In this document: positions 35,930 through 43,420 of the stretch, piece by piece | Numbering within the stretch: the stretch's first letter is position 1 | Layout: the number at the start of each line of letters is the position of its first letter | Source: Mucilaginibacter gotjawali | GTDB lineage: Bacteria > Bacteroidota > Bacteroidia > Sphingobacteriales > Sphingobacteriaceae | Length of the DNA stretch: 64,000 nt | Direction of reading: 5' to 3' | NCBI RefSeq assembly: GCF_002355435.1 | Contig: NZ_AP017313.1 | Location: forward strand, 434,001 to 498,000 | Notes under the pieces: model-generated | Database searches by the model: none | Told to the model about the DNA's origin: nothing | The model's input: only the letters and a program-made list of their open reading frames with translations | Position numbers and translations under genes: made by a program

Positions 35930-36680
35930 GGAAATGGACGAGCTCTTCCGCTCGCAACTGGAAGGGTTTGAAATGGAACCATCAGCCAATGTATGGCCCG
36001 CAATAGCGGCTGAAATAAATCCGGCTAATAAAAAGACTATCCTGACGCCATTTTTAAGCGTTGCAGCCAGCATTGTTGTTTTGGTTGGCGCCGGTTTGCT
36101 TTTTATCCCTCAAAAAGAAGCTGTAAAAAGTAAGGGGCAAGTAACGCCGGTGGTTGTCAAGGCCCCACCTTCGGTAAAAAGGGTATCCTTAATAGCTGCA
36201 GCGCCGTTGGCAACATCCAAGCCGGTTATAGAGAACCGTATAGCCAACATAGCAATGGCATCGCATAAAAAAGCCGCCACTAACAGTATAGTTACAACGA
36301 TTGACAGCAGCCCTAAGCCGGCAATAAATATTCAACCGGCGCAGCAGCAGGCAATCGCCAATGTGCCGAAACAACTGCCGGCCAGGGCCGTAGTGCCGGA
36401 TAATGCAACACCGCTGATCGCTAAACAAGCCCCCGACCAGGTGACTGACTACATAGCTCAAGCCCAAATTGCGGCATTGCCGGTTAAGCCCGCTCAAAAG
36501 GATACAACTGCGGTAAAAACACGGCGCAGTATACACAGTTTTGGCGACCTGGTGAATGTGCTGGTAGCGAAGGTGGATAAACGCAGGGATAAAATAATTG
36601 AATTTTCGGCCGATGACGACGGCGAAAGCCACTTAACAGGTGTTAACCTGGGCATTATAAAAATTAAAAAAAGAGAATAA
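35913..36680 (+). CDS. Probable membrane anti-sigma factor
   Basis: A 255-residue protein without a signal peptide. The N-terminal 45 residues (DELFRSQLEGFEMEPSANVWPAIAAEI split over two helices) have the WP-containing pattern of Bacteroidota anti-sigma proteins and would bind the sigma factor in the cytoplasm. One membrane segment at about 46-66 leads to a long Ala/Pro/Lys-rich periplasmic part. The 17-bp overlap with the sigma gene supports the role. No zinc-binding HxxxCxxC motif is seen. Confidence 0.75.
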   Translation: MDMQDKEMDELFRSQLEGFEMEPSANVWPAIAAEINPANKKTILTPFLSVAASIVVLVGAGLLFIPQKEAVKSKGQVTPVVVKAPPSVKRVSLIAAAPLATSKPVIENRIANIAMASHKKAATNSIVTTIDSSPKPAINIQPAQQQAIANVPKQLPARAVVPDNATPLIAKQAPDQVTDYIAQAQIAALPVKPAQKDTTAVKTRRSIHSFGDLVNVLVAKVDKRRDKIIEFSADDDGESHLTGVNLGIIKIKKRE

Positions 36681-36693
36681 AAACGCCTTATAC

Positions 36694-36724
36694 CGTAGTA
36701 ATGGGTTTTAAACCCATTACTACG
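36694..36724. repeat. 31-bp palindrome CGTAGTAATGGGTTT
   Basis: CGTAGTAATGGGTTT is followed by its complement with a one-base centre. It lies between the anti-sigma and barrel genes and contains an ATG that is not the true start of the barrel gene. It could attenuate transcription between them. Confidence 0.8.
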
Positions 36725-36763
36725 CAGGAAAAAAATTGTACACCATTTAATTTAATCATAAAC

Positions 36764-37570
36764 ATGAAACGTATACTTTTTACAGCAATATTGCTGGCAG
36801 GCACCGTATTGGCCTTTGGGCAAAACAAAACAGCAGATAGTACAAAAAATACAAAAGATTCCACCCGTGAAGATGGATTGAATTTCTCCGTAAATTTTCA
36901 TGGACACCACAAGCGCGATACTACCAGTCACCACGAAGGGAGATACCCCAAAGCCTTTATCGGCATTACCTTTGCCAGGTTCGACCTCGGTTTGGCCACT
37001 TTGGTGGATAATGGCAGCTTTACATTGAAACCCCAAAACCAGTTTTTAAGCTATCGCCAATGGAAGACCAGCAACGTAGGTTTTGATGTGTTCCAGATGG
37101 GCGTGAAGCTTAACCCGCAGTTCAAGATCTTTATCTCCGGCGGCTTCGACTGGACACTGATCCGCCTGCGGAACAATATTACCATATTGCCCAACCAGCC
37201 GGTGTTAACTTATCGCCAGGATAGCATTGGTTACAGTAAGAACCGTTTTTCAGCCAGCTACCTGCGCATCCCCTTGTCATTTGATTTTCGCACCAAAATG
37301 GATGAACATGGCGAACGCTGGCATTTCGTCTTCGGCCCCGAAGGTGGCTTCCTGCTGGATGGTATGGTTAAACAGATCAGCTCCGAATTTGGCAAGAAGA
37401 AATTCTATGATAATTATCATTTTGCAACCTTCAGGTATGGTGGTTTCGCCAGGATCGGTTATGGCGACTTTGGGATCTTTGCCAAATACTACGCCAATGA
37501 TATGTTTGAGAACAGCCCCGCGCAGGCAGGTTTAAAAGACTTTGCTTTTGGGTTTACGCTTGGGTTCTGA
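36764..37570 (+). CDS. Outer-membrane beta-barrel protein
   Basis: A 268-residue protein beginning MKRILFTAILLAGTVLAFGQ, a signal peptide. ATG 36764 is chosen because an in-frame ATG at 36701 lies in the palindrome above. The mature part has alternating aromatic and glycine-rich beta strands and ends GFTLGF, an aromatic C-terminus typical of BAM substrates, similar to PorT-like/OMP_b-brl proteins. A terminator follows at 37600. Co-transcription with the sigma/anti-sigma pair suggests an envelope-stress unit. Confidence 0.82.
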   Translation: MKRILFTAILLAGTVLAFGQNKTADSTKNTKDSTREDGLNFSVNFHGHHKRDTTSHHEGRYPKAFIGITFARFDLGLATLVDNGSFTLKPQNQFLSYRQWKTSNVGFDVFQMGVKLNPQFKIFISGGFDWTLIRLRNNITILPNQPVLTYRQDSIGYSKNRFSASYLRIPLSFDFRTKMDEHGERWHFVFGPEGGFLLDGMVKQISSEFGKKKFYDNYHFATFRYGGFARIGYGDFGIFAKYYANDMFENSPAQAGLKDFAFGFTLGF

Positions 37571-37599
37571 TACAGAAAAAAATCCAGTAACTAATATAG

Positions 37600-37622
37600 A
37601 AAGGCCTTTATTGGCCTTTTTG
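37600..37622 (+). terminator. Terminator of the barrel gene
   Basis: AAAGGCC, TTTATT loop, GGCCTTT and a T-rich tail, 30 bp after the stop codon. Confidence 0.75.
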
Positions 37623-37689
37623 TGTTTTTAGCTGGCCAATTGGGATTTAGTTGTAATGAAGGGAAATCGCTTTAAAATAACACGACCGA

Positions 37690-37757
37690 GAGGAGGCTCC
37701 TATGGAGCTATAATTTTCAATTTTATTCTGCTATAAACACGAGACTCCTCCGGAGTC
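37690..37757. repeat. GGCTCCTATGGAGC and GACTCCTCCGGAGTC palindromes
   Basis: Two short palindromes 33 bp apart. The first is almost identical to GGCTCCATAGGAGCC at 38015-38029. Confidence 0.65.
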
Positions 37758-37777
37758 TGACAGGCACTTTATTATTA

Positions 37778-37979
37778 GAGGCTGTATCAAAAGTCTATGA
37801 ACTAAAAAGCAAGCGAAATAAAATTTGGACTTAGTGTTCTTAGTGAATACTTTGTGCCCTTTGCGGTTTGTTTTTTTACCACAAAAGGCACGAAGAAAGA
37901 ACACTATGGCCAGAAAGACCTAACGGTTCAAAATATAATTTGGTTACCTTTTACATGGAGAGACTTTTGATACAGCCTC
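37778..37979. mobile_element. 202-bp MITE with 19-bp perfect terminal inverted repeats
   Basis: The ends are GAGGCTGTATCAAAAGTCT and its exact complement. They resemble the GAGGCTGT-type termini of IS5/IS1182-like elements. Inside, ACTTAGTGTTCTTAGTG and TTTGTGCC pair with downstream GGCACGAAG and AAGAACACT. No transposase is encoded, and the target duplication is not evident. Confidence 0.85.
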
Positions 37980-38014
37980 AACCTGTTTATAGAAAAAATT
38001 GGAATCGTTTTTAA

Positions 38015-38029
38015 GGCTCCATAGGAGCC
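38015..38029. repeat. GGCTCCATAGGAGCC palindrome
   Basis: Perfect arms GGCTCC/GGAGCC; related to the palindrome at 37690-37710 on the other side of the MITE. Confidence 0.6.
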
Positions 38030-38115
38030 TCCGCGTTAAAAGCCATTTTCCAGGCTGTAATTGCTATTTCAAAGAGAAAAAAAAATTAAAAATTTGAAAG
38101 GAAAAAATCGACTGA

Positions 38116-39339
38116 TCAATTATTGATCAATATATCCTTCGCCATGATCATGGGTACGCTGATATATTTTTTCTCCATGTAGTTGATCACTTTCTCCAGC
38201 ACGTCGCGGCTCTGCTGGTCCATACCCTGCACTTCGTCGGCAAAAACAGAATTAATGGCGGTATTGCGGATTTCCTTGATCTTTTCGGGTACCTGGCGCA
38301 TAGCCACTTCAATGCGGCGTTGTTTTAGCTCCAGTAAAAAAGCGGATATATTATCGTTGATGATGGCTTCGGCGTCGCTAAGTTCTTCATAGCGTTCCTG
38401 CAAATTCTTTTTAGCAACTTCATTTAAGGAGTGCACCTCGATAAAGTTAACCGGGAACTGCTCCAGTACTTCCGGCGCAGTATCATTCGGAACGGCAAGG
38501 TCGACGATCGTTTTCCTGTCGGTTTCGCCATTCAGCAAACCCGCATATATTTCGGGCGTGATGATTGGCTCGACAGATGAGGTACAGGTAATGATGGCGT
38601 CAAACCCTTTTTTATAACTTTTTAATGCCTCCAGGTCAAACGCTTCCCCGTTAAGGTCAGCGGCCAGTTGTTTGGCTTTTGACAGGGTGCGGTTAAATAT
38701 AGTGAAGTTGGTGAATTTATGCTTTTGAAGGTATTTTGAAAGATTGAGGTTGGTTTCGCCTGCGCCGATGATCAGTACGCGGGCATTCGTGCAAAGTTTC
38801 AGGTCCCTTAACTTTCGGTAAGCCAGCGAGACCACCGAAATCGGGTTCTTTGAAATATTGGTATGCGTATAAACCTCTTTGGCGGTTTTAACCACGCAGT
38901 TCATAAACATGCGCAGCCCGTCGCCGGTAAGACCGGCCTCGCGGCAGCTATCGTAGGCTTTGCGTAATTGCGCCAGGATCTCTTTTTCACCAACGATCAA
39001 ACTTTCCAATGAGCAGGAAGTACGTAACAGGTGATCAAGGGCTTCGCGGTTTTCGTAAATGGCGGCGGCTTCTAAAAACGCGCTGGTAGATACAGGGCAC
39101 AGGCCCATTTGCAGCGAGTACATAAATTGCTTTGCGAATTCTTTATCCACCACGCGGTCGGTAATCATCACAAACTCAACCCTGTTGCAGGTACCCAGGT
39201 AAAAAATCTCCGAAATGCCGAATTCCTGTTTAACCCGGTGAAGTTTATCTGTTAGATTTTCCTGGCAAATCACCAATTTTCCCAACTCCTTCAGCTCGAT
39301 CTGTTTGTGCGTAAAAGCGATTACCTTTAGATACTTCAA
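38116..39339 (-). CDS. hemA: Glutamyl-tRNA reductase
   Basis: HemA reduces glutamyl-tRNA to glutamate semialdehyde, starting tetrapyrrole synthesis. The catalytic Cys lies in YLGTCNRVEF, the NADPH site is LIIGAGETNLN, and the C-terminal dimerisation helices are present. The start chosen is TTG 39339 (KYLKVIAFTHKQ follows), because a good -7 promoter element lies at 39363-39370, inside the longer reading frame that starts from another TTG at 39396. The result is 407 residues, near the family norm of about 415. Confidence 0.93.
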   Translation of the reverse strand: MKYLKVIAFTHKQIELKELGKLVICQENLTDKLHRVKQEFGISEIFYLGTCNRVEFVMITDRVVDKEFAKQFMYSLQMGLCPVSTSAFLEAAAIYENREALDHLLRTSCSLESLIVGEKEILAQLRKAYDSCREAGLTGDGLRMFMNCVVKTAKEVYTHTNISKNPISVVSLAYRKLRDLKLCTNARVLIIGAGETNLNLSKYLQKHKFTNFTIFNRTLSKAKQLAADLNGEAFDLEALKSYKKGFDAIITCTSSVEPIITPEIYAGLLNGETDRKTIVDLAVPNDTAPEVLEQFPVNFIEVHSLNEVAKKNLQERYEELSDAEAIINDNISAFLLELKQRRIEVAMRQVPEKIKEIRNTAINSVFADEVQGMDQQSRDVLEKVINYMEKKYISVPMIMAKDILINN

Positions 39340-39362
39340 AGCAATTTTAAAATTTAACCCGA

Positions 39363-39370
39363 CAAAAATA
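39363..39370 (-). promoter_or_regulatory. -7 element of the hemA promoter
   Basis: Minus-strand TATTTTTG is an exact TAnnTTTG; a TTG lies 23 bp further upstream, slightly longer than the usual 19-21. The transcript would start near 39357, 18 bases before TTG 39339. Confidence 0.5.
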
Positions 39371-39506
39371 ATAGGATAAACAACATCACGTGTCAATACT
39401 TTGTCATACCGATGTATTTAGAATGATTACAAATTAAATCCAAAGCCTGTTTTTATCGTATTTATTTGGTGAAAATGCCCTTTTAAAAAATTTTATATCA
39501 CAAATC

Positions 39507-39902
39507 ATGCATAAACTTAAAAAAATAAGCCTCGTCATCATGGTAGTCGGCTATGGTGCAGCAGGCCTTAACCATTTCAGGAGCCCGGCTTCCTACATCA
39601 AAATAATACCGCCTTACTTTCCTCATCCTGAAATTTTGAATATTGCGGCCGGCAATTTCGAAATAGGTTTTGCCATCATGCTGCTATTCACTCAAACCCG
39701 CAGGCTGGCCGCATGGGGAATCATATTAATGCTGGTCGCTTTTTTACCGGTCCACATCAAAATGGTGATCGACGCACCGTTTATGCTCGGCGATTTAAAA
39801 GTAACGCCGTTTATTGCCTGGTTGAGGTTGGTGGTGCTACAGCCAGTGCTTATTTTATGGGCCTGGTGGTATACAGATTTTGCCGTGAAAGAGAAAAATT
39901 AG
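39507..39902 (+). CDS. DoxX-like small membrane protein
   Basis: A 131-residue protein with four membrane segments (about 8-25, 48-65, 70-89, 105-124). The RSPASYIKIIPPYFPHP motif after helix 1 is typical of the DoxX-like group of quinone-linked or sulphur-metabolism membrane proteins in Bacteroidota; their function is mostly unknown. The next gene (RDD) starts 28 bp later on the same strand. Confidence 0.85.
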   Translation: MHKLKKISLVIMVVGYGAAGLNHFRSPASYIKIIPPYFPHPEILNIAAGNFEIGFAIMLLFTQTRRLAAWGIILMLVAFLPVHIKMVIDAPFMLGDLKVTPFIAWLRLVVLQPVLILWAWWYTDFAVKEKN

Positions 39903-39930
39903 GAGTACATTCGACGGTTAATTTTAAAGA

Positions 39931-40383
39931 ATGATATTCCATAAAGTTGAATACAAGCGGTATGTTAAACTGCGAATATTTGCCACCTTAATTGACTACA
40001 GTATCTATTTGACTATATTTTTCCTTTATTGCTATGTTTTTGGAGTAAAAAACCCGGATGGGGCAATGGAGGTTAATGGTTTGCCCGCCCTGCCACTTTT
40101 TATTTTTTGGTTTCTTTATTTTCCAGGCACAGAGGCCATTAACCAGGCAACACCCGGTCATGATATTTGCAAACTGATTGTTGTTAGAACTAATGGTGAT
40201 AAAATATCATTTTGGGACGCCTTTAAACGAAGAGTAGTTGATCCAATAGATATAATGTTTTACGGGATACCAGCCTTAATTTGTATTTGTAATACACCAA
40301 AATTTCAACGCCTGGGCGACTTGCTTGCTGATACAGTTGTTGTAAAAAAATCAGACATTATAGAAACTGAAGTGACATTTTAG
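39931..40383 (+). CDS. RDD-family membrane protein
   Basis: A 150-residue protein with RDD features: the conserved R-x-x-A-x-x-x-D region near the start (KLRIFATLIDYSIY), a Gly-Pro/ASP motif replaced here by TPGHDICKLIV, and three hydrophobic segments. RDD proteins are proposed transporters or ion exchangers. It is 3 bp upstream of the alpha/beta hydrolase gene, hence co-transcribed. Confidence 0.85.
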   Translation: MIFHKVEYKRYVKLRIFATLIDYSIYLTIFFLYCYVFGVKNPDGAMEVNGLPALPLFIFWFLYFPGTEAINQATPGHDICKLIVVRTNGDKISFWDAFKRRVVDPIDIMFYGIPALICICNTPKFQRLGDLLADTVVVKKSDIIETEVTF

Positions 40384-40386
40384 ATC

Positions 40387-41217
40387 ATGATCAAAAAACA
40401 ATATTTTACCGTCCCCGGCGCTAAGGGCCGCGGCATGCAGATGGACCTAACTTTCGACGATACTTTAAAAAAAGCTCCCATGGTGATCTTCGCTCATGGC
40501 CTTAAAGGTTTTAAGGATTGGGGCTCGCATAACCTGGTGGCGCATTATTTTGCCGAAAATGGTTTCAGGTTTTTAAAGTTCAACTTTTCGCATAACGGCA
40601 CAACCGTTGCCCATCCCACTGATTTTGCCGACCTGATCGCATTTGCGGATAATACTTTTACCATGGAGCTTGATGACCTTAATGCAGTAATTGATTTCGC
40701 CTGCGGCGGATCGGCAATGCCTTCGGAGCCATGGGTGTATTTGATAGGGCACAGCATGGGCGGCGGGCTAAGCATCGTAAAAGCAGCCGAAGATTTAAGG
40801 ATAAAAAAGTTGGTTACGATGGCTTCTATTTCGGACTTCCGGAATTTGTGGGCGCCGGAAACAGAACCCCAGTGGCGCCTGCAGGGGATTACCTATGTGC
40901 TGAATAAACGTACAGGGCAGGAACTGCCTTTAAAGAAAACCCTTTTGGAAGACCTGGATAAAAACCCGGCCCGCCTTGACATCCCCGCGAAGGCAAAAGA
41001 GGTAAAACAACCCTGGCTGATCGTTCACGGCGATGCCGACCCTACTGTTGCATTAAGCTGCGCCGAAGAACTTAAAGCAGCGCAGCCTGCTGCAGAATTG
41101 CTTGTTATACCTGGTGCCGACCATACTTTCGGCTCCTCTCAGCCTTATTTGGGAACGGCCTTACCGCCGCTTTTAGAAGAGTTTTGCAGGCAGGCTGTCA
41201 TTTTTCTACAAAAATAA
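40387..41217 (+). CDS. Alpha/beta hydrolase
   Basis: A 276-residue cytoplasmic hydrolase. FAHGLKGFKDWG gives the oxyanion region, GHSMGGGLS (about 119-127) the nucleophile Ser, HGDADPTV the Asp and DHTF the His. The layout is like dienelactone-hydrolase or acyl-peptidase-type esterases. The substrate is unknown. It ends the DoxX-RDD-hydrolase unit. Confidence 0.88.
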   Translation: MIKKQYFTVPGAKGRGMQMDLTFDDTLKKAPMVIFAHGLKGFKDWGSHNLVAHYFAENGFRFLKFNFSHNGTTVAHPTDFADLIAFADNTFTMELDDLNAVIDFACGGSAMPSEPWVYLIGHSMGGGLSIVKAAEDLRIKKLVTMASISDFRNLWAPETEPQWRLQGITYVLNKRTGQELPLKKTLLEDLDKNPARLDIPAKAKEVKQPWLIVHGDADPTVALSCAEELKAAQPAAELLVIPGADHTFGSSQPYLGTALPPLLEEFCRQAVIFLQK

Positions 41218-41324
41218 ACTCAAATTACATCCGTAAGCAAACAAATCCCGTTTATCGTGTTTAGTTCATCTGGCTTAATGTAACAATTTAGTACGATGCT
41301 TTTCTAATTTACGCTCTCAAAGGG

Positions 41325-41332
41325 TATATTTG
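41325..41332 (+). promoter_or_regulatory. -7 element before the metallo-hydrolase gene
   Basis: TATATTTG, an exact TAnnTTTG, 19 bp before the ATG; no clean -33 TTG. Confidence 0.45.
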
Positions 41333-41351
41333 ATTGATTTGATAACAACAT

Positions 41352-42356
41352 ATGAGTTTAACCGGGGCTAGAAAAAAGGGTAAGAAATTCCTTAACCCAA
41401 TACCTACCGATGAAGCCGGGTTCAGTAAAATGATCCCGATCCTGAAAGAATACTACAACAATAAGGCCGAAAACAACCCAAAGCAAACTATCGGCCCATT
41501 TAAAACCGACTTATCGGTTTACCAAACACCGCCCACAAGCGGTTTGCGGGTTACCCTGGTAGGGCACTCAAGTTTGTTGATCGAGATTGACGGCAAACGC
41601 ATCCTCACCGATCCCGTTTGGAGCGAAAGAGTTTCGTTTTTGTCCTTCATGGGGCCGAAGCGTTTTTTTGAGCCACCGTTAGCGCTGGAGGAACTGCCTG
41701 CGCTTGATGCAGTGATCGTTTCGCACGACCATTACGATCACCTTGATAAAGCAACGATTAAGTTTTTTGCCGGTAAAAACATCCCTTTCTTTTGCTCGCT
41801 TGGCGTGGGCAGGCACCTGGAAAGTTGGGGCATGTTGAAAAATTTTATTACCGAGATGGATTGGGGTGATAGCGTAATGATAGGCGCGGATTGCGTGCTC
41901 ACCGCGATGCCGGCAAGGCATTTCAGTGGCAGGGGCATCATCGGTCGGAATGAAACTTTATGGTCATCCTTTGTGATAAAGGGCAGTAAACACAATATAT
42001 TTTTCGGGGCCGATTCGGGGTGGTTCCCGGGTTTTGAAGAGATTGGCAATTTATTCGGGCCGTTTGATTTGACCATGCTTGAAATTGGTGCATATGGCCA
42101 ATACTGGGCTGATATTCATATGGGGCCCGATAACGCCTCAAACGCACACCTTGCATTAAAGGGGAAGATCATGATGCCCATCCATTGGGGGACCTTTAAC
42201 CTGGCCCCGCATGCCTGGTATGAGCCAATAGAACGGCTGGTTGGCTACGCTAAAGAAAAGCATATTGAATTATTTGTGCCCGAGCCGGGTAAGCCGACTG
42301 AAGTAAAGCCGTACATCTCGGGGTGGTGGAAGAAGTATTTAAGCCCAGCCTCGTAA
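41352..42356 (+). CDS. MBL-fold metallo-hydrolase (NAPE-PLD-like)
   Basis: A 334-residue beta-lactamase-fold hydrolase with VSHDHYDHLD (HxHxDH, about 121-130) and further ligands in MPARHFSGRG, FGADSGW and PIHWGTF. The PVWSERVSFLSFMGPKRFF stretch is typical of the NAPE-PLD/UlaG-type group, which cleave phosphodiesters such as N-acyl-phosphatidylethanolamine. A phospholipid substrate is possible but unproved. Its stop is 4 bp before a degenerate MITE copy. Confidence 0.9.
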   Translation: MSLTGARKKGKKFLNPIPTDEAGFSKMIPILKEYYNNKAENNPKQTIGPFKTDLSVYQTPPTSGLRVTLVGHSSLLIEIDGKRILTDPVWSERVSFLSFMGPKRFFEPPLALEELPALDAVIVSHDHYDHLDKATIKFFAGKNIPFFCSLGVGRHLESWGMLKNFITEMDWGDSVMIGADCVLTAMPARHFSGRGIIGRNETLWSSFVIKGSKHNIFFGADSGWFPGFEEIGNLFGPFDLTMLEIGAYGQYWADIHMGPDNASNAHLALKGKIMMPIHWGTFNLAPHAWYEPIERLVGYAKEKHIELFVPEPGKPTEVKPYISGWWKKYLSPAS

Positions 42357-42359
42357 CCA

Positions 42360-42484
42360 CAATGTCATGATCTTAAGAATTTTAATATCGAACACCCAAT
42401 AGCGAATGTTGAATAATGAAGTAAAAAAACTTCGGAGTTCAGTATTCAACATTCATTATTCGATATTAAATTTCTACAATTTTG
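42360..42484. mobile_element. Degenerate second copy of the 7265-7408 MITE
   Basis: The left end CAATGTCATGATCTTAAG resembles the MITE terminus CAATGTCATTAAGTTAAG, and the core TTTAATATCGAACACCCAAT...TTATTCGATATTAAA is the inverse of the first copy. The right end has lost its terminal repeat, and no target duplication remains. It lies between two convergent genes. Confidence 0.75.
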
Positions 42485-42487
42485 CCC

Positions 42488-43243
42488 TTACAAAAAATGA
42501 TCGAAGGTATCGCTCCTGATACCAAGACGTAAAGTTTCCAGCGGGATAACTTCGGCAGGTGCAATATTACCCAGATTTACGTTGGCGCCGATGAGCTTGA
42601 TGAACCAAACCTGCTGCGCTTTTTGCGGCGCTTCCCAGATGATGGTTTCTTCGGGGATCTGTGTTAAGATCTCATCCACCAGGCCCTGGCGAACTTCGCC
42701 CGAGTCGCGGTAAATTCCTACATTGCCACTTTCGCGCGCTTCGGCGATCACCTTCCACGAGCCGGCCTCAATTTCGGCTTTCATCAGTTTAATCCATTTG
42801 TATGGTGCAAATATCTTTTGAACGTCCTTTGAGCCTACTTCCGAGATCACCGTTACCAGCTTGCTAAGCTTTTGGATGTATTCGCATTTTACTTCATGTT
42901 CAATTTCAATAGAACCATCTGATACTTCCACATACTCCATTTTGTATTTATCAAGGATGCGGCAATAGTCGTCAAACTGGTTCCGGATCAAAAATGCTTC
43001 AAATAAAGTGCCGCCAAAATAAACCGGGATACCGGCGCTGCGGTAGATATCCAGTTTTTCCTGTAATTTGGGCGTTACAAACGAAGTGGCCCAGCCCAGT
43101 TTAACAATATCGGTATGTGTACCCGCAACATCTATAAAATCTTCAACCTGCCGTAAACTAAGCCCTTTATCCATAACCATAGTTATGCCGCTGTTTCGGG
43201 GTTTCACTGCGCGCTCCGGAAGGTTATTCATCTGGTAATTCAT
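42488..43243 (-). CDS. comA: ComA-family phosphosulfolactate synthase
   Basis: A 251-residue TIM-barrel protein with ComA-family motifs: SGITMVMDKGLSLRQVEDF, VKLGWATSFV, PVYFGGTLFEAFL, VEVSDGSIEI and IWEAPQKAQQVWFIKLIG. ComA adds sulfite to phosphoenolpyruvate to form phosphosulfolactate, the first step of coenzyme M synthesis in methanogens. Bacteria use homologues in sulfolactate metabolism; a link to sulfonolipids, which this phylum makes, is possible but not shown. A 21-bp perfect palindrome lies just upstream of its start. Confidence 0.85.
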   Translation of the reverse strand: MNYQMNNLPERAVKPRNSGITMVMDKGLSLRQVEDFIDVAGTHTDIVKLGWATSFVTPKLQEKLDIYRSAGIPVYFGGTLFEAFLIRNQFDDYCRILDKYKMEYVEVSDGSIEIEHEVKCEYIQKLSKLVTVISEVGSKDVQKIFAPYKWIKLMKAEIEAGSWKVIAEARESGNVGIYRDSGEVRQGLVDEILTQIPEETIIWEAPQKAQQVWFIKLIGANVNLGNIAPAEVIPLETLRLGIRSDTFDHFL

Positions 43244-43252
43244 AAATTCGGA

Positions 43253-43273
43253 TTAGTTATAGACTATAACTAA
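43253..43273. promoter_or_regulatory. 21-bp palindromic operator candidate upstream of comA
   Basis: TTAGTTATAG, one central base, CTATAACTAA: a perfect 10-bp inverted repeat whose near edge is 9 bp from the comA start codon. The position suits a repressor or activator site. Confidence 0.45.
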
Positions 43274-43296
43274 AAGTTTTAATGGCAGCAAAGGTG

Positions 43297-43336
43297 TAAA
43301 AAAACCTGAAATTTTCCTAAAATTTCAGGTTTTTTT
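43297..43336. terminator. Bidirectional terminator after the TPR gene
   Basis: A-run, CCTGAAATTTT, CCT loop, AAAATTTCAGG, T-run: an 11-bp perfect stem working on either strand. It should stop transcription of the TPR gene before comA. Confidence 0.85.
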
Positions 43337-43420
43337 AGAGGTTAGAGATTAGTGATCAGAGATTAGTTAGGTCGATATTTGATTTTCTTCTAATCTCTGA
43401 TCCCTAATCTCTAATCACTA
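43337..43420. repeat. Inverted repeat GAGATTAGTGATCAGAGATTAG
   Basis: GTTAGAGATTAGTGATCAGA near 43341 pairs with TCTGATCCCTAATCTCTAAT near 43396. The right arm reaches the TPR gene stop codon. Confidence 0.65.

Larger units (their letters stand above)
37571..38115. other. 545-bp gene-free region with nested repeats
   Basis: Contains the terminator at 37600, GGCTCC-type palindromes at 37690-37710, 37743-37757 and 38015-38029, and a 202-bp MITE at 37778-37979. The first and last palindromes are similar and may have been one unit split by the MITE. No gene is supported. Confidence 0.65.

Noticed and set aside
36701..36763. ATG in the 31-bp palindrome as start of the barrel protein
   Set aside because: The resulting N-terminus would precede the signal peptide and derives from the repeat.
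37778..37979. Complete insertion sequence
   Set aside because: Only 202 bp and no transposase frame, so it is listed as a MITE.
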